Shown: positions 27,914 to 37,936 of the stretch, piece after piece
Numbering within the stretch: position 1 is the stretch's first letter
Layout: each line of letters starts with the position of its first letter
Assembly (NCBI RefSeq): GCF_000314995.1
Contig: NZ_BAEO01000051.1
Coordinates: 1-64,000, forward strand
Reading direction: 5' to 3'
Source of the DNA: Paraglaciecola arctica BSs20135
GTDB lineage: Bacteria; Pseudomonadota; Gammaproteobacteria; Enterobacterales; Alteromonadaceae
DNA: 64,000 bases
Translations under genes and position numbers: made by a program
The notes under the pieces: model-generated
Told to the model about the DNA's origin: nothing
Database searches by the model: none
The model's input: the letters and a program-made list of their open reading frames with translations, nothing else

Positions 27914-28846
27914 TTGTCAGCAAAAAAAGTAGTCGCTCCTAAGTTTGAAATCGCGTTTTTCCTACCTAAATATTGGTTAACTTGGTTGAGCATTTTAATT
28001 CTGTATAGCATTTCTTGGTTACCCTACAAAATACAGCAATATATAGGTAAGTTGCTGGGTAAATTACTTAAAGTCGTAGCTAAAAAACGTTATCACATTG
28101 CTAAGCGTAACATTGAATTGTGTTTTCCTGATTTGAGTGCACAAGAACAAGCGGCAATGTTAAAGGCGAATTTAGACAATGCTGGTATGGCAATACTTGA
28201 AACCGGCATGGGGTGGTGGTGGCCTGCTTGGCGGGTAGATCGTCATGCCGAGTTTGAAGGTTACGAGCATATTGAAGCTATTTTGGCCAAAGGAAAAGGT
28301 GTGTTGGCCTACGCTATTCATAATATGAGTCTCGAATTTGCTAGTCGAATATTAGGGCATCAATATCCATCTGTGGTGTTTTACCGCAAGCACAATAATC
28401 GGTTAATGGAATATATGCAGTATTATGGGCGTAATCGAGCCAATAAATATATGATAAACAAACGTAACGTAAGGGGGTTGATCCATGCGTTAGATGACGG
28501 CGAATTGTGTATCTATTTGCCTGACCAAGATTATGGTCGCGCTTTAAGTGAATTCACACCGTTTTTTGCTGTCCCAGAAGTAGCAACAACTAAAGGCTCA
28601 TTATTATTTGCTAAGCAGGCCAATTGCGAAACAATATTCTTAGTATCCATTAGAACAGATAAGGGTTACAAAATTATTGCATTGCCGGGACTGGAGAACT
28701 TCCCCTCAGGTGACGATAAAGATGATGTGACACGTATTAATCAAATGATTGAAAAAATGGTCATGATCGCACCAGAACAATATTTGTGGATGCATAAGCG
28801 TTTTAAGACCAGACCTAATGCTGATGATCCTTCTTTATATGATTGA
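27914..28846 (+). CDS. Lipid A acyltransferase of the LpxL/LpxM family
   Basis: These inner-membrane enzymes add a secondary acyl chain from acyl-ACP to the lipid A precursor. The 310-residue protein has an N-terminal membrane anchor (WLTWLSILILYSISWLPY), the catalytic HX4E motif in AIHNMSLEFASR and the conserved RKHNNRLMEYMQ and WMHKRFKTRP segments. LpxL, LpxM and LpxP cannot be told apart with certainty. Translation starts at TTG with GGAG seven bases before. It diverges from the histidine kinase across about 125 bases. Confidence 0.9.
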   Translation: MSAKKVVAPKFEIAFFLPKYWLTWLSILILYSISWLPYKIQQYIGKLLGKLLKVVAKKRYHIAKRNIELCFPDLSAQEQAAMLKANLDNAGMAILETGMGWWWPAWRVDRHAEFEGYEHIEAILAKGKGVLAYAIHNMSLEFASRILGHQYPSVVFYRKHNNRLMEYMQYYGRNRANKYMINKRNVRGLIHALDDGELCIYLPDQDYGRALSEFTPFFAVPEVATTKGSLLFAKQANCETIFLVSIRTDKGYKIIALPGLENFPSGDDKDDVTRINQMIEKMVMIAPEQYLWMHKRFKTRPNADDPSLYD

Positions 28847-28909
28847 TATGAATGAAGTTAACATATGTTTAAAGGTAACACTGAGGTTCAACAATAGTTA
28901 AAATGTGTA

Positions 28910-29530
28910 ATGAAAAAAACTAAACAGGTTTCTAATTCTTTATTTTGGTTGAAGCATATAATGCTGGCACTGATGATCATTGTGATTGCGGCTGTAGTTA
29001 TTATTATGCAACAAAGCAACGAATCGGCTGTACTACCAGAAGGTAACTCAGGCAAAAAAAGTATCTCAAGTAATATGAGTAATTTTTATGCGGATTACCG
29101 TTTGTCTTCTCGCCATCCTCGCGAAGAAGGACTCGGGGACTTCGTTATGGAGGTGAAAACCTCAGATAAGCCCTTAGGCGAGCGTTTGCAAAAAATGGAA
29201 AGCCTACAAAAACCCATATCAGGAAGATGGGTAGGTGAGCACAAACATCGTACATTCAAGGCCGGAAGTACACTTCGAAGTGCGATTACCGATTATGCTC
29301 AGTCAGAGGGCATGCAGGTGATTTGGGAGCTTGATCAAGACTTTATTGTCAAACACCCTTTTCAACTTGATGACTCCATTTTAGGTAGTTTAACCATGAT
29401 TGCCAACGCCATAGATGCTAACTTTGATGGTGAGGTCAAAGCTTACATGTGTCCTCGACAACGATCTCTGGTTATTACCGCAACAGCAACTGAGTATTTA
29501 GAAAAACAATGCGCAGAAGCCCGCAAGTAA
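28910..29530 (+). CDS. TcpQ-domain (toxin co-regulated pilus biosynthesis Q) protein
   Basis: The 206-residue protein has a single N-terminal membrane helix (IMLALMIIVIAAVVIIM) and a periplasmic C-terminal TcpQ domain. FKAGSTLRSAITDYAQSEG, WELDQDFIVKHPFQL and SLVITATATEY match the fold shared with secretin-associated lipoproteins and FimV-like proteins. A role with type IV pili or a secretin is inferred, not shown. It follows the lipid A acyltransferase by 63 bases and converges with glnE. Confidence 0.78.
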   Translation: MKKTKQVSNSLFWLKHIMLALMIIVIAAVVIIMQQSNESAVLPEGNSGKKSISSNMSNFYADYRLSSRHPREEGLGDFVMEVKTSDKPLGERLQKMESLQKPISGRWVGEHKHRTFKAGSTLRSAITDYAQSEGMQVIWELDQDFIVKHPFQLDDSILGSLTMIANAIDANFDGEVKAYMCPRQRSLVITATATEYLEKQCAEARK

Positions 29531-29549
29531 ACTGACTTTTTAAGTTGGG

Positions 29550-32468
29550 CTATTGCAGTGGTTCGATTAAGTATTTGTGCCAAATTGCTTTTACCTTTGT
29601 TTGCAGATCAAGCAGTGATGGATTGATTTCCGCTAACTCACCATTTTGTAAGGCTAGTCGATGGGCATAGTTGCGATATTCCAAATATGCTTGGTTGAGG
29701 GTATTCGCTTCAGCTTTAGTAATAAGAGATAACTTTGCTAAGTCAGCTAAAATTCTCACATTGTCAGGCCACTTGGCTAAATTTGGAAAAGAACTGGTGT
29801 GGGCCAGCAACATAAACTGCACAATAAACTCTATGTCTGCTATACCGCCAGCGTCTTGTTTTAAATCAATATTGTGAGCATCTCCTTTAGCTAAATGGTC
29901 ACGCATTTTTTCTCGCATTGAGACCACTTCTGCTGCCAATTCCAACATATTTCTTGGTTTTGAAAGCACAGCTAATCGCACGGCACTAAAACGTTGTTGC
30001 AATTCACCACAGCCTGTTATAAATCTTGCTCTACCTAATGCCTGATGCTCCCATGTCCAAGCGTTTTCCATTTCATAGGTCGCAAAACCGTGCACATGAC
30101 ATACCAGTAAACCGGCATTACCTGAGGGACGTAATCGCATATCCACATCATAGAGTATGCCTAAGCCCGTTTTAATGGTGAATATATGCAAAATACGCTG
30201 GGCAAGTTTGATATAGAAACCACTAGTTCCAATTGGTTTTTTGCCATTAGTGAACTGTTGCCCGTCGCAATTATGTAAAAACACCAAATCTAAGTCTGAG
30301 CCATAACCCAACTCCCAGCCTCCAAGTTTGCCAAATCCCAAGATCCCAAACCCTTTATTTTGGATGTTTTTAGGGCCTTGGGTTTCACATACGGGCACAC
30401 CATGTTTGGCAACTATTTGTTGCCATGCGATGTCAACAACTTGGACAATTATAGCTTCGGCCAGATAGGTTAAATGGTCACTGACTTGCATAACTGGCAA
30501 AGCATTGGAAATATCGGAAGCCGCGATTTTTAATTGTTGACTGAGTTTAAACTGTCGTAAGGTTTCTATTTGCAGTTCTAAATCTTCAGGCTCTACGCGC
30601 AGTAACGCTTGGCGTAGTTCATCAGCATATTGATTAAAGGCCACTGGTTGATAAAGTGAAATGGGATTAAGTAGCTCATCTAATAACAGCGGAAAACGCG
30701 CAATTTGTTCTGTCACCCAAGGACTAGCCGCGCATAATTTAACTAAGTGGAACAATGCCGCTTGGTTTTCAAATAATAACTGCAGATAAGCAGTACGCCC
30801 CAATATGGCACGTAACACAGTGAATACCCGTCTAAACAATTCACCGTGATCCTTTGCTGAATAGCTAAGGATTTTATGAATAATCACCGGCATCAGATTA
30901 TTTAGTGTTGTAAGGCCCCTCTGACCAATTCGTTGGCTAGTTAAATCTTGTTTAAATCCGCTGATTTGTTGGTACACATCTTTGCCAATGGTAATATCTG
31001 AAGTGGGTACTTCATCTGCCAAATGCCAATGATTTAGTATACTTTGGGTTTCTTCGGCATCAAGTTGTAACTGCCAAAGATCCTTCGCTCCTTGTAGTTG
31101 TTCATCTGCCACATCATCTTGTAATGCGGGATCGTCTTTGACCAGTAACGAAAACTGCTGGTGGATTAAACCGCAGTGCTGCGCCAACTGTTGCATAAAA
31201 TCTTCATAATCATTGATGCCTAACACAGTTAATAGTCGTTTTTGGTCCGTGTCATTGTTGGGTAAAACTTGTGTTTGTTTGTCGGCAAACTGTTGTAAAC
31301 AATGTTCTATTTTTCGCAGCCATAAATAACTCTGTAGTAAATCTTTGGCGCTTTTGGTGGGTAATATTTGTAAATTGACTAGCTCTGAGAGTGCTAATTG
31401 TAAGCTCTGAACCTTCAGGCTTGGTTCTCGTCCACCGTTTATTAATTGCAAACTTTGTACTACGAATTCTGCTTCCCTGATCCCACCTTCACCTAATTTA
31501 ATATTGTTGGTTAGGCCACGTCTGCGCACTTCTTGTTCAATCATCGATTTCATACTGCGCAGCGACTCAATGGCACTAAAGTCCAGATATCTACGATAAA
31601 TAAAAGGTTGTAGAATAGCTGACAACTGCTGTGTATACGGGCAAGGTACATTTAAGATAGATGCCTTTAGCATCGCATAACGTTCCCAGTCTCTGCCTTG
31701 TTCTTGGTAATAATCTTCCATAGCATCAAAATGCATCACCAGTGGACCACTGTCACCAAATGGCCGCAGGCGCATATCCACTCGGTACACTTGACCATCA
31801 GCTGTTATTTGATCCAATGCAGTAATTAATTTTTGAGCTACCTTGGTAAAAAACTGCTGATGTTCAATCGACTTTCTTCCGCCTGAAGTGACGCCTTGAG
31901 CTGGATATGTGAAAATCAAATCTATATCTGAAGAAAAATTTAGTTCATCTCCACCTAATTTTCCCATACCCAAAATTAACATAGGTTGTGGACCCAACTC
32001 ACCCTCAGGTAAGCCAAATTGGGGCTGTAAAAATTGATATAACCAACTGTTCGTTTGGGTAATTAATTGCCGTGCTAAATCAGACACTTGAGCTAATGAA
32101 TCCTCAATCGATTGCATATTGAGCAAGTCGCGCCAAGCAATCCTCAGCATATGAAAATTTCTAAATTGTCTGAGTTTTTGTTGTAAAACTGCTTCACTAT
32201 CAACCTGAGCCAATAGCTGTACAAGATTGTCTTGGTAATCAACCTGCTCAGTAAACAGTACTTTTTCGAGCAATAACTCAACTAACCAGAGCGGATTTTT
32301 TAGACATTGCTCGAAGATAAAATCGCTCAGAGCAAAGGCCGTTTTAATGTGTTCTTCAAACGATTCAAAATGAGCGGAAAATTGTTCATGAGATTGGATT
32401 TCTTGCCAGCGCTCGTTACCAAGAGCGATTAATTCTTCAGGCAGTGGTGTTGCGGGGCTATTCTTCAT
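29550..32468 (-). CDS. glnE: Bifunctional glutamine synthetase adenylyltransferase/deadenylylase
   Basis: GlnE adds or removes AMP on a tyrosine of glutamine synthetase in answer to PII and glutamine. The 972-residue protein has two nucleotidyltransferase domains. The deadenylylating site has GMGKLGGDELNFSSDIDLIF and the adenylylating site has GFGKLGGWELGYGSDLDLVF, each with GS-D-D metal ligands. RDWERYAMLKA and TWEHQALGRAR follow in each half. The start at 32468 follows AGGAT and overlaps the upstream GIY-YIG gene by 11 bases, so the two are coupled. Confidence 0.97.
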   Translation of the reverse strand: MKNSPATPLPEELIALGNERWQEIQSHEQFSAHFESFEEHIKTAFALSDFIFEQCLKNPLWLVELLLEKVLFTEQVDYQDNLVQLLAQVDSEAVLQQKLRQFRNFHMLRIAWRDLLNMQSIEDSLAQVSDLARQLITQTNSWLYQFLQPQFGLPEGELGPQPMLILGMGKLGGDELNFSSDIDLIFTYPAQGVTSGGRKSIEHQQFFTKVAQKLITALDQITADGQVYRVDMRLRPFGDSGPLVMHFDAMEDYYQEQGRDWERYAMLKASILNVPCPYTQQLSAILQPFIYRRYLDFSAIESLRSMKSMIEQEVRRRGLTNNIKLGEGGIREAEFVVQSLQLINGGREPSLKVQSLQLALSELVNLQILPTKSAKDLLQSYLWLRKIEHCLQQFADKQTQVLPNNDTDQKRLLTVLGINDYEDFMQQLAQHCGLIHQQFSLLVKDDPALQDDVADEQLQGAKDLWQLQLDAEETQSILNHWHLADEVPTSDITIGKDVYQQISGFKQDLTSQRIGQRGLTTLNNLMPVIIHKILSYSAKDHGELFRRVFTVLRAILGRTAYLQLLFENQAALFHLVKLCAASPWVTEQIARFPLLLDELLNPISLYQPVAFNQYADELRQALLRVEPEDLELQIETLRQFKLSQQLKIAASDISNALPVMQVSDHLTYLAEAIIVQVVDIAWQQIVAKHGVPVCETQGPKNIQNKGFGILGFGKLGGWELGYGSDLDLVFLHNCDGQQFTNGKKPIGTSGFYIKLAQRILHIFTIKTGLGILYDVDMRLRPSGNAGLLVCHVHGFATYEMENAWTWEHQALGRARFITGCGELQQRFSAVRLAVLSKPRNMLELAAEVVSMREKMRDHLAKGDAHNIDLKQDAGGIADIEFIVQFMLLAHTSSFPNLAKWPDNVRILADLAKLSLITKAEANTLNQAYLEYRNYAHRLALQNGELAEINPSLLDLQTKVKAIWHKYLIEPLQ

Positions 32469-32769
32469 GTTCAATATCCTCATCCTGCAGCATATTTTGT
32501 ATGGGAGCATCACAAAGGTTGTTGTTAACTAATTTTATTTTGTTGGCTTTATTCAACTTTTTAATCCAAATTTCAAACTTTAATGCCTCTGAATGGCTAT
32601 TCACCTCACAACTAAACTTCAGCGTGAGTGGGCCTTTGCCTTTTAACGCTTTAGCACATTTAGGACCGCTGGACTGATGTTCCGCAAATCGTCGTTCAAT
32701 GCTGGTACAAATGCCAGTGTAGTATTGGCTTAATTTGTTTTCGACTATGTAGATGTACCATTGGGACAC
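32458..32769 (-). CDS. GIY-YIG nuclease family protein (YhbQ/UPF0213-like)
   Basis: The 103-residue protein is a single-domain GIY-YIG fold. WYIYIV and YYTGICTSIERRFAEH stand for the GIY and YIG halves with the catalytic Arg, and FEIWIKKLNKANKIKLV closes the fold with the usual Glu. Such small proteins resemble E. coli YhbQ, whose in vivo role is uncertain. It starts at GTG and runs into glnE with an 11-base overlap. Confidence 0.88.
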   Translation of the reverse strand: MSQWYIYIVENKLSQYYTGICTSIERRFAEHQSSGPKCAKALKGKGPLTLKFSCEVNSHSEALKFEIWIKKLNKANKIKLVNNNLCDAPIQNMLQDEDIEHEE

Positions 32770-32897
32770 TGCTTTACCCTAGGATAGTTTTTGTTTTAGG
32801 AGAGGGATTGTACATGATGAGGGGATTTCGACTAGTGGGGTATGCCCTAGAGCAGGGATCCCTGCATGGTTGAAACGAACATGGGGAATTGCTCAAG

Positions 32898-33572
32898 TTA
32901 TACAACTTTTCCTATGATAATTCTTGAAACAATTTGTTCTTCGCCAAATAATGAGTCTTCAAAGCAATCATCAAATTGGGTTATCTCATTGAAGTACTTT
33001 TGAAATGCAGTATTGTAAAAGTTGCGAAGTAAAAAGCATAAGAAATCGTGTGGGGTCAATGCTGAGTTGACCGGAATCCTGCAATTTTTATATTGGCCTA
33101 AAGTAAGATGCGACCTCGGATGTTCAATTGGTACGGCTATGTCTACTCTACAGTCGAAGTCAAACCTAATTGGAAAGGGGACAACGTTTTTATTTGATAC
33201 ATCGGCGTAAATCTCATCTTCTAAATATATTTCAGGATTATTTTGAAACTCCTCTAGTGTGGGGGATGGGAAAAAAGCCAAGCGATGGGTTTCAATTGAA
33301 TCGTCTTTATACCGATACATTAATTGGATAAGGGCACCGTCAATCATTTTTAAATTGTATGCATGTGATTTTTCTAATTCAGCGTATATTTTGTCATAGC
33401 TGATATTCTTAAGAACTAGGCTTAAATCTGAAACATTAGCTAACCCAACTTCAGTTATCTGATTTGGAAATCTCTTTATAGATGGAAAATTTTGTTTATC
33501 GCAAAGACTTAATCCTATTAGATCTGCAGTAAGAGTTTCCAATTGCTGTCTTATTTTTAGGGGCGAAACCAT
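32898..33572 (-). CDS. DUF2290-like protein paired with an SF1 helicase
   Basis: The 224-residue soluble protein shows no catalytic motif I can name. Its length and segments such as FDFDCRVDIAVPIEHPRSHL, LGQYKNCRIPVNSAL and HDFLCFLLRNFYNTAF fit the DUF2290 family as I remember it. The conserved His-Pro-Arg-Ser-His segment could hold functional residues. The ATG lies one base after the helicase stop (TAGAATG), so the two are translationally coupled and probably act together. Base use is more AT-rich than flanking genes. Family assignment is moderate; function is unknown. Confidence 0.6.
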   Translation of the reverse strand: MVSPLKIRQQLETLTADLIGLSLCDKQNFPSIKRFPNQITEVGLANVSDLSLVLKNISYDKIYAELEKSHAYNLKMIDGALIQLMYRYKDDSIETHRLAFFPSPTLEEFQNNPEIYLEDEIYADVSNKNVVPFPIRFDFDCRVDIAVPIEHPRSHLTLGQYKNCRIPVNSALTPHDFLCFLLRNFYNTAFQKYFNEITQFDDCFEDSLFGEEQIVSRIIIGKVV

Positions 33573-33573
33573 T

Positions 33574-35730
33574 CTATACTTCTTTTTTTGACAATAAATT
33601 CCTCAACCTTTCTAACTGTTCTACTCCTAAATCTTCGGCAAAAACTGCACCTGACTCCAAATCACTTAAAAGTTGAGTAAGATTTTCTTGTTTTTTTCTA
33701 ACTGCATTTTTTTCAGCGGCTGTCATATCTCTATTTACTATGTTTAGGTGTTGCCTCTGTTCTTCTGTTGGATAAGTGAAATCCAATTGAAATTGGTTGT
33801 TTTTTGTCATTTCAAATTCCTCCTTTAGAGCGGCCATCATAGGCCCTACACCAAGTACTCTTACCCATGCTTTACTTCTAGTGATGGCAGTGAATAATTG
33901 GTTTCTAACTTTAGCCATGCTACCAAATGATGAGTAGCAGTCTTGCGCATTTATTATATAAACCATTCCAGCTTCATTACCTTTTGCTCTATAAATACCA
34001 GTAAATGCAACAGAATCACTGTCAGAATCAAAAAACACATCTGGAGAAGTATCTACTCCTGCTAAATGCGTGTTTATATTTCGTTCAAAAAGAATTTTTC
34101 TTGCTGGGCCTACTGCTTTTCTTGTTGTGAGTGGGTCGGGGTTAATAACAACTATGTCGTCTGGTCTAAGTTCATCAACTGCTAAATTTTGTTGTATTGA
34201 ATCAGCTAGCCACTGTGCTTGCTCTTCTAGTGTGTTAAAAATATTAAATTCAATCAAGTCCTCTATTGGGGAGTGATCTTCAAGGAATTTAGGGCTACTG
34301 TTTTCTGTGCGCCGCAATACGACTCTTTTACCGGCGGCAAGTTGCCCCTCAGAAACTTCATATCCAACCTCTTTCCACAGTTCTTCATGATCAAACATTT
34401 GTACTAAACCAGTTGTAATGTTAGGAGGCGGTTGCCTGTAAACTCCGAAACCAAGTGCATGAGCAGTAACAAGTAGAGGCCGAGAGTTTCGATAGCACTT
34501 TTCTAAGATTACGTCTTGTTGAGGCTGGCCAGGCTGAGAGGCTTCAAACGTTACTAAAGGCTTACTTTGAGTATCTAAACCAAATATTTCTTCAGGAGAT
34601 GGAAGAGATTGAGAACTAAGGTTTTGAAGTTCATCATAAGCGTAAACGAGCCGTTTTTCAGGTTTCAGCAAGTCATAACACATTTTAAGGAATGCAGGAG
34701 GGAAATCTTGTGCCTCATCGATTAAAACTACGTCGTATATCTGTTTAGCATAATTAACTTCATCTAGTGCTTTCTTACAAACTCCCTCGAATTCTTTATT
34801 AGAAGCGAATCTACTTTTAGCAGCCTTAAAATCTAGATATTCAATTTCGTTGTGCTTACAGAAACTATAATATATCCCATTGTTGTAGCCTCCTCCTGGA
34901 GAGCCCCAAGAATGCAATATTTCTAAATTTTCCCAATCTGGTTCTTCATTTGTTTGTTCAATTACGAATGTATTAATTAACTTCTTAAATTGACCTTTAA
35001 GAGACCTTGTATGAAAGCTAACTGCAATTTTCCAATCTGGATGTTGTGCGTGTAAATATGCAGCCTTCAATGCTAAGACAATAGTCTTACCCGATCCAGC
35101 TAATCCCCTTATTCGTTGAACACCTTGTACTGTTTCAATTACAGCTCGACCTTGTAGATTATCGAGGTTCGCAATAGAGTCTTCAAGCATTTGAAGTTTA
35201 GCCCCACGAGAATCTGGCTTCAATGGAACTCGTTTTTTTCTACCTTTTCTAATTGTAGAAATTGCTTGCACAATTGCTAGCAAAGATTTGAAGTACTCTG
35301 GTGTCTCCCATTTCAATGAGAGTATAAATGCTCGCATGTTTTCTTCATTGCAGACTTGGTAATCATCCGAGGTGAATTCTTGCGGGTTTTCTTTTGCTGG
35401 TGCGAATGTTACAGGAGTAATCGTTACTTTTAACTGTCGCCCCTGCATCAGACTTTTGTGTGACCTAAGTTTCGATTCTAACTTGTTTACACTGTCATCC
35501 TGAGTTTCACGGAACTCTCCTAACTCAACGCCTTCGACGAGATTGAATACTATCAGGCCTGTTTGTTTAGATACAAAGATGGCATCAATTGGATAAGGGC
35601 CTTCAGCGGTGCCGATTACGGGATATCCAATATAAAGAAACCCTTCTAATTCATTTAATTCAGAAAATAGTGTTACGAGCCTTTGAGCTGAAACAGGTTT
35701 CTTTGTGGCGCCTTGTACTATTGTGACCAT
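33574..35730 (-). CDS. SF1 (UvrD-like) helicase with nuclease-like N-terminal domain
   Basis: The 718-residue protein has a superfamily 1 helicase core. Visible motifs are Walker A GLAGSGKT at residues 209-216, motif II DVVLIDEAQDF near 335, the YAYDELQNL and CYRNSRP segments, and a late FTGIYRAKGNEA with the UvrD-type NQLFTAITRSKAWVRV. The N-terminal 170 residues include YPIDAIFVSKQTGLIVFN, which looks like a nuclease-related fold with its Lys lost. GGAGG lies before the ATG. With the DUF2290-like gene it forms a two-gene cassette between core genes, suggesting mobile genome defence. That role is inferred. Confidence 0.8.
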   Translation of the reverse strand: MVTIVQGATKKPVSAQRLVTLFSELNELEGFLYIGYPVIGTAEGPYPIDAIFVSKQTGLIVFNLVEGVELGEFRETQDDSVNKLESKLRSHKSLMQGRQLKVTITPVTFAPAKENPQEFTSDDYQVCNEENMRAFILSLKWETPEYFKSLLAIVQAISTIRKGRKKRVPLKPDSRGAKLQMLEDSIANLDNLQGRAVIETVQGVQRIRGLAGSGKTIVLALKAAYLHAQHPDWKIAVSFHTRSLKGQFKKLINTFVIEQTNEEPDWENLEILHSWGSPGGGYNNGIYYSFCKHNEIEYLDFKAAKSRFASNKEFEGVCKKALDEVNYAKQIYDVVLIDEAQDFPPAFLKMCYDLLKPEKRLVYAYDELQNLSSQSLPSPEEIFGLDTQSKPLVTFEASQPGQPQQDVILEKCYRNSRPLLVTAHALGFGVYRQPPPNITTGLVQMFDHEELWKEVGYEVSEGQLAAGKRVVLRRTENSSPKFLEDHSPIEDLIEFNIFNTLEEQAQWLADSIQQNLAVDELRPDDIVVINPDPLTTRKAVGPARKILFERNINTHLAGVDTSPDVFFDSDSDSVAFTGIYRAKGNEAGMVYIINAQDCYSSFGSMAKVRNQLFTAITRSKAWVRVLGVGPMMAALKEEFEMTKNNQFQLDFTYPTEEQRQHLNIVNRDMTAAEKNAVRKKQENLTQLLSDLESGAVFAEDLGVEQLERLRNLLSKKEV

Positions 35731-35946
35731 TTGTCCTCCATATTTATAGAGTAAACCTTACGACTGCTAAGCTTAGCAGGTTAGTACTCTTAGATTCGAC
35801 GTTATAATTTCATATCCCATTCTAGACAATCTGTTCGATAGTTAACAGTGCAGAAATTATTACTTTTTATTGTTGCTTAGTCGCTCATAAACTTTAAGCT
35901 TCAAATTAATCCAAAACATCAACAGAGTTAGTTAACAGACTAAATC

Positions 35947-35979
35947 CAGTGTACAAGTGTACGCTCAAATTATACACTG
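35947..35979. promoter_or_regulatory. Possible operator between the helicase cassette and trhA
   Basis: CAGTGTA and TACACTG form an inverted repeat 19 bases apart. A direct GTGTAC repeat (GTGTACAAGTGTAC) sits inside the left arm. The site lies about 30-60 bases before trhA and about 220 bases upstream of the helicase gene. Confidence 0.3.
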
Positions 35980-36007
35980 CAATTCCTGCTACCTAAGATC
36001 ATAATTC

Positions 36008-36649
36008 ATGACCTCTACCAAGCTTTCTGTTCGCCCTTACTCGCCACTTGAAGAAACTTTAAATGCTGCAACCCATGGCTTGGGGTTTGTTGCTGCCTTT
36101 ATTGGTTTGGTACTTATGTTGTTGCGAGTCGATGGCATATACGGGCAAGTAGCTTGTGTGGTCTATGGGTTTTCGATGATGTTGATGTTTCTTTCTTCAA
36201 CGCTTTATCATGGTGTGAGTCGAGCTGATTTAAAGCAAGTATTAAAGACTATTGACCACAGCGCAATCTATATATTGATAGCAGGTACTTACACTCCTTT
36301 GATGGTCGTAGCTGTGGGTGGCACAGTGGGCTTAATTGCTATGGTGTTGATCTGGTCTATTGCGATTGCAGGTATTTTGTTTAAGTGTTTTGCCAACAAT
36401 CGTTTTCCTAAGTTGTCTTTGGTGACGTATTTATTGATGGGCTGGTTGGCGATATTTTTTATCTATCCTTTGTACAATTCTTTGGAAACAACAGGCTTTT
36501 ATTTACTGCTAGCGGGAGGCCTTTGTTATACTGTGGGTGTGGTTTTTTATGCGGCTAAAAAAATCCAGTTTACTCATGCCATTTGGCATCTGTTTGTTGC
36601 GGCGGGTTGCTTTTGCCATTTTTTGACTATTTATAGTTACGTTATTTAA
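36008..36649 (+). CDS. trhA: Hemolysin III family membrane protein TrhA
   Basis: The 213-residue protein has seven predicted membrane helices and the PAQR/HlyIII motifs. EETLNAATHGLGFV holds the first conserved Glu and His, LSSTLYHGVS is the Ser-His site, and AIWHLFVAAGCFCHF carries the C-terminal His pair that binds zinc. E. coli YqfA/TrhA affects membrane energetics and lipid balance; true haemolysis is doubtful. It stands alone. Confidence 0.92.
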   Translation: MTSTKLSVRPYSPLEETLNAATHGLGFVAAFIGLVLMLLRVDGIYGQVACVVYGFSMMLMFLSSTLYHGVSRADLKQVLKTIDHSAIYILIAGTYTPLMVVAVGGTVGLIAMVLIWSIAIAGILFKCFANNRFPKLSLVTYLLMGWLAIFFIYPLYNSLETTGFYLLLAGGLCYTVGVVFYAAKKIQFTHAIWHLFVAAGCFCHFLTIYSYVI

Positions 36650-36726
36650 TTGCTATGCCCTAGGCAGATGGCTTAAGCTAGCTTAATCATATTGCTAAAA
36701 CTCCTAGGATCAAGTGACTTTTTATT

Positions 36727-37764
36727 ATGTATAAAAATTATTACGGACTAACTTCTAAACCCTTCCAATTGACTCCCGATCCTAGCTTCTTTTTTGGTAG
36801 TAAATGGCATAAACGTGCCATGTCTTATTTGCAATACGGTTTGTCTCAAGCTGAAGGTTTTATTGTTATCACTGGCGATATAGGTACAGGTAAAACTACC
36901 ATAGCCAACAGTTTATTAGATAACATGCAGGAAGATATCGTTGCTGCACAAATAGTGTCGCCAAAATTGTCACCTGATGAATTGGTGAAAATGGTCGCTA
37001 GCAAATTTAATGTGCCAGTCAAAGGCAGTACCAAGTCTGATATTTTGAATGATCTTGAAGCTTTTTTGATGGGATTGCACAAAGAAGGTAAGCGAGCATT
37101 GTTACTGGTTGATGAAGCACAAAACTTACCTTTAGAAACCATTGAAGAATTGCGTATGTTGTCTAACTTTCAAGCAGCGGGTAAACCATTGTTGCAAAGC
37201 TTCTTGCTGGGGCAGGAAGAGCTACAACCTATTCTTCGTGCGCCAAATATGGAGCAATTTAGACAACGCATTGTGGCGTCTTGCCATTTGGCGCCTTTAA
37301 CGGATGTGGAGTGCCAAGCCTATATTGAATATCGTATGCAACACGCTGGTTGGGATGGTAGGGCGTTGTTTTCAGCGGGAGCATACGACCGAATTTTCCA
37401 ATTCACTCATGGAATACCAAGAAAAATTAATACTTTGATGGACAGGATCTTGCTTTTTGGTTTTCTTGAGGAATTAGAAACCTTAGATGAAGAAGCCGTT
37501 GAAAACGTGATCAAAGAAGTGTCTGAGGAAATGTTTTTACCAGAGAAACAAGCTCAAACTCAAACACCGGCTAAAGGCATTCTTGATGCTGCTACTGATG
37601 ATGGGCAAGTTAAAGACGTAGAGTATTATAAAACCATGCTCACAGAATTAGTGGATGCTTTAGATAACGCGATCAGCCAAAAAATTAAGCTTACTCGCTA
37701 TATCGACCGTCTATTACAAAAAAAATACAAAACTTACGTTCGATTGAAGTCCGATGATGAGTAA
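36727..37764 (+). CDS. ExeA/GspA-family AAA ATPase
   Basis: The 345-residue protein starts YKNYYGLTSKPFQLTPDPSFFFGS, the signature opening of ExeA-type ATPases. Walker A is GDIGTGKTT near residue 50, Walker B is LLLVDEAQNL, and GIPRKINTLMDRILLFG closes the AAA module. The last 60 residues form a coiled coil. Relatives assist secretin or pilus assembly (ExeA, MshM) or work in exopolysaccharide loci, but no such genes flank it here. No peptidoglycan-binding domain is present. Confidence 0.87.
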   Translation: MYKNYYGLTSKPFQLTPDPSFFFGSKWHKRAMSYLQYGLSQAEGFIVITGDIGTGKTTIANSLLDNMQEDIVAAQIVSPKLSPDELVKMVASKFNVPVKGSTKSDILNDLEAFLMGLHKEGKRALLLVDEAQNLPLETIEELRMLSNFQAAGKPLLQSFLLGQEELQPILRAPNMEQFRQRIVASCHLAPLTDVECQAYIEYRMQHAGWDGRALFSAGAYDRIFQFTHGIPRKINTLMDRILLFGFLEELETLDEEAVENVIKEVSEEMFLPEKQAQTQTPAKGILDAATDDGQVKDVEYYKTMLTELVDALDNAISQKIKLTRYIDRLLQKKYKTYVRLKSDDE

Positions 37765-37936
37765 AAACCGCTAAATAACAACAAAAATTTCGCTTTATTT
37801 TAAATTGAGTTAAGTTTTTGATAAAAAAGCCGATGAAATAAATGAACTAAAAGGTTAAGATCTTATCCGAAGGTTATATCGTACAATAACTATACAAAAT
37901 TAACCTTTAGTATATTTGTTCCATTTGGGGTGTTCT

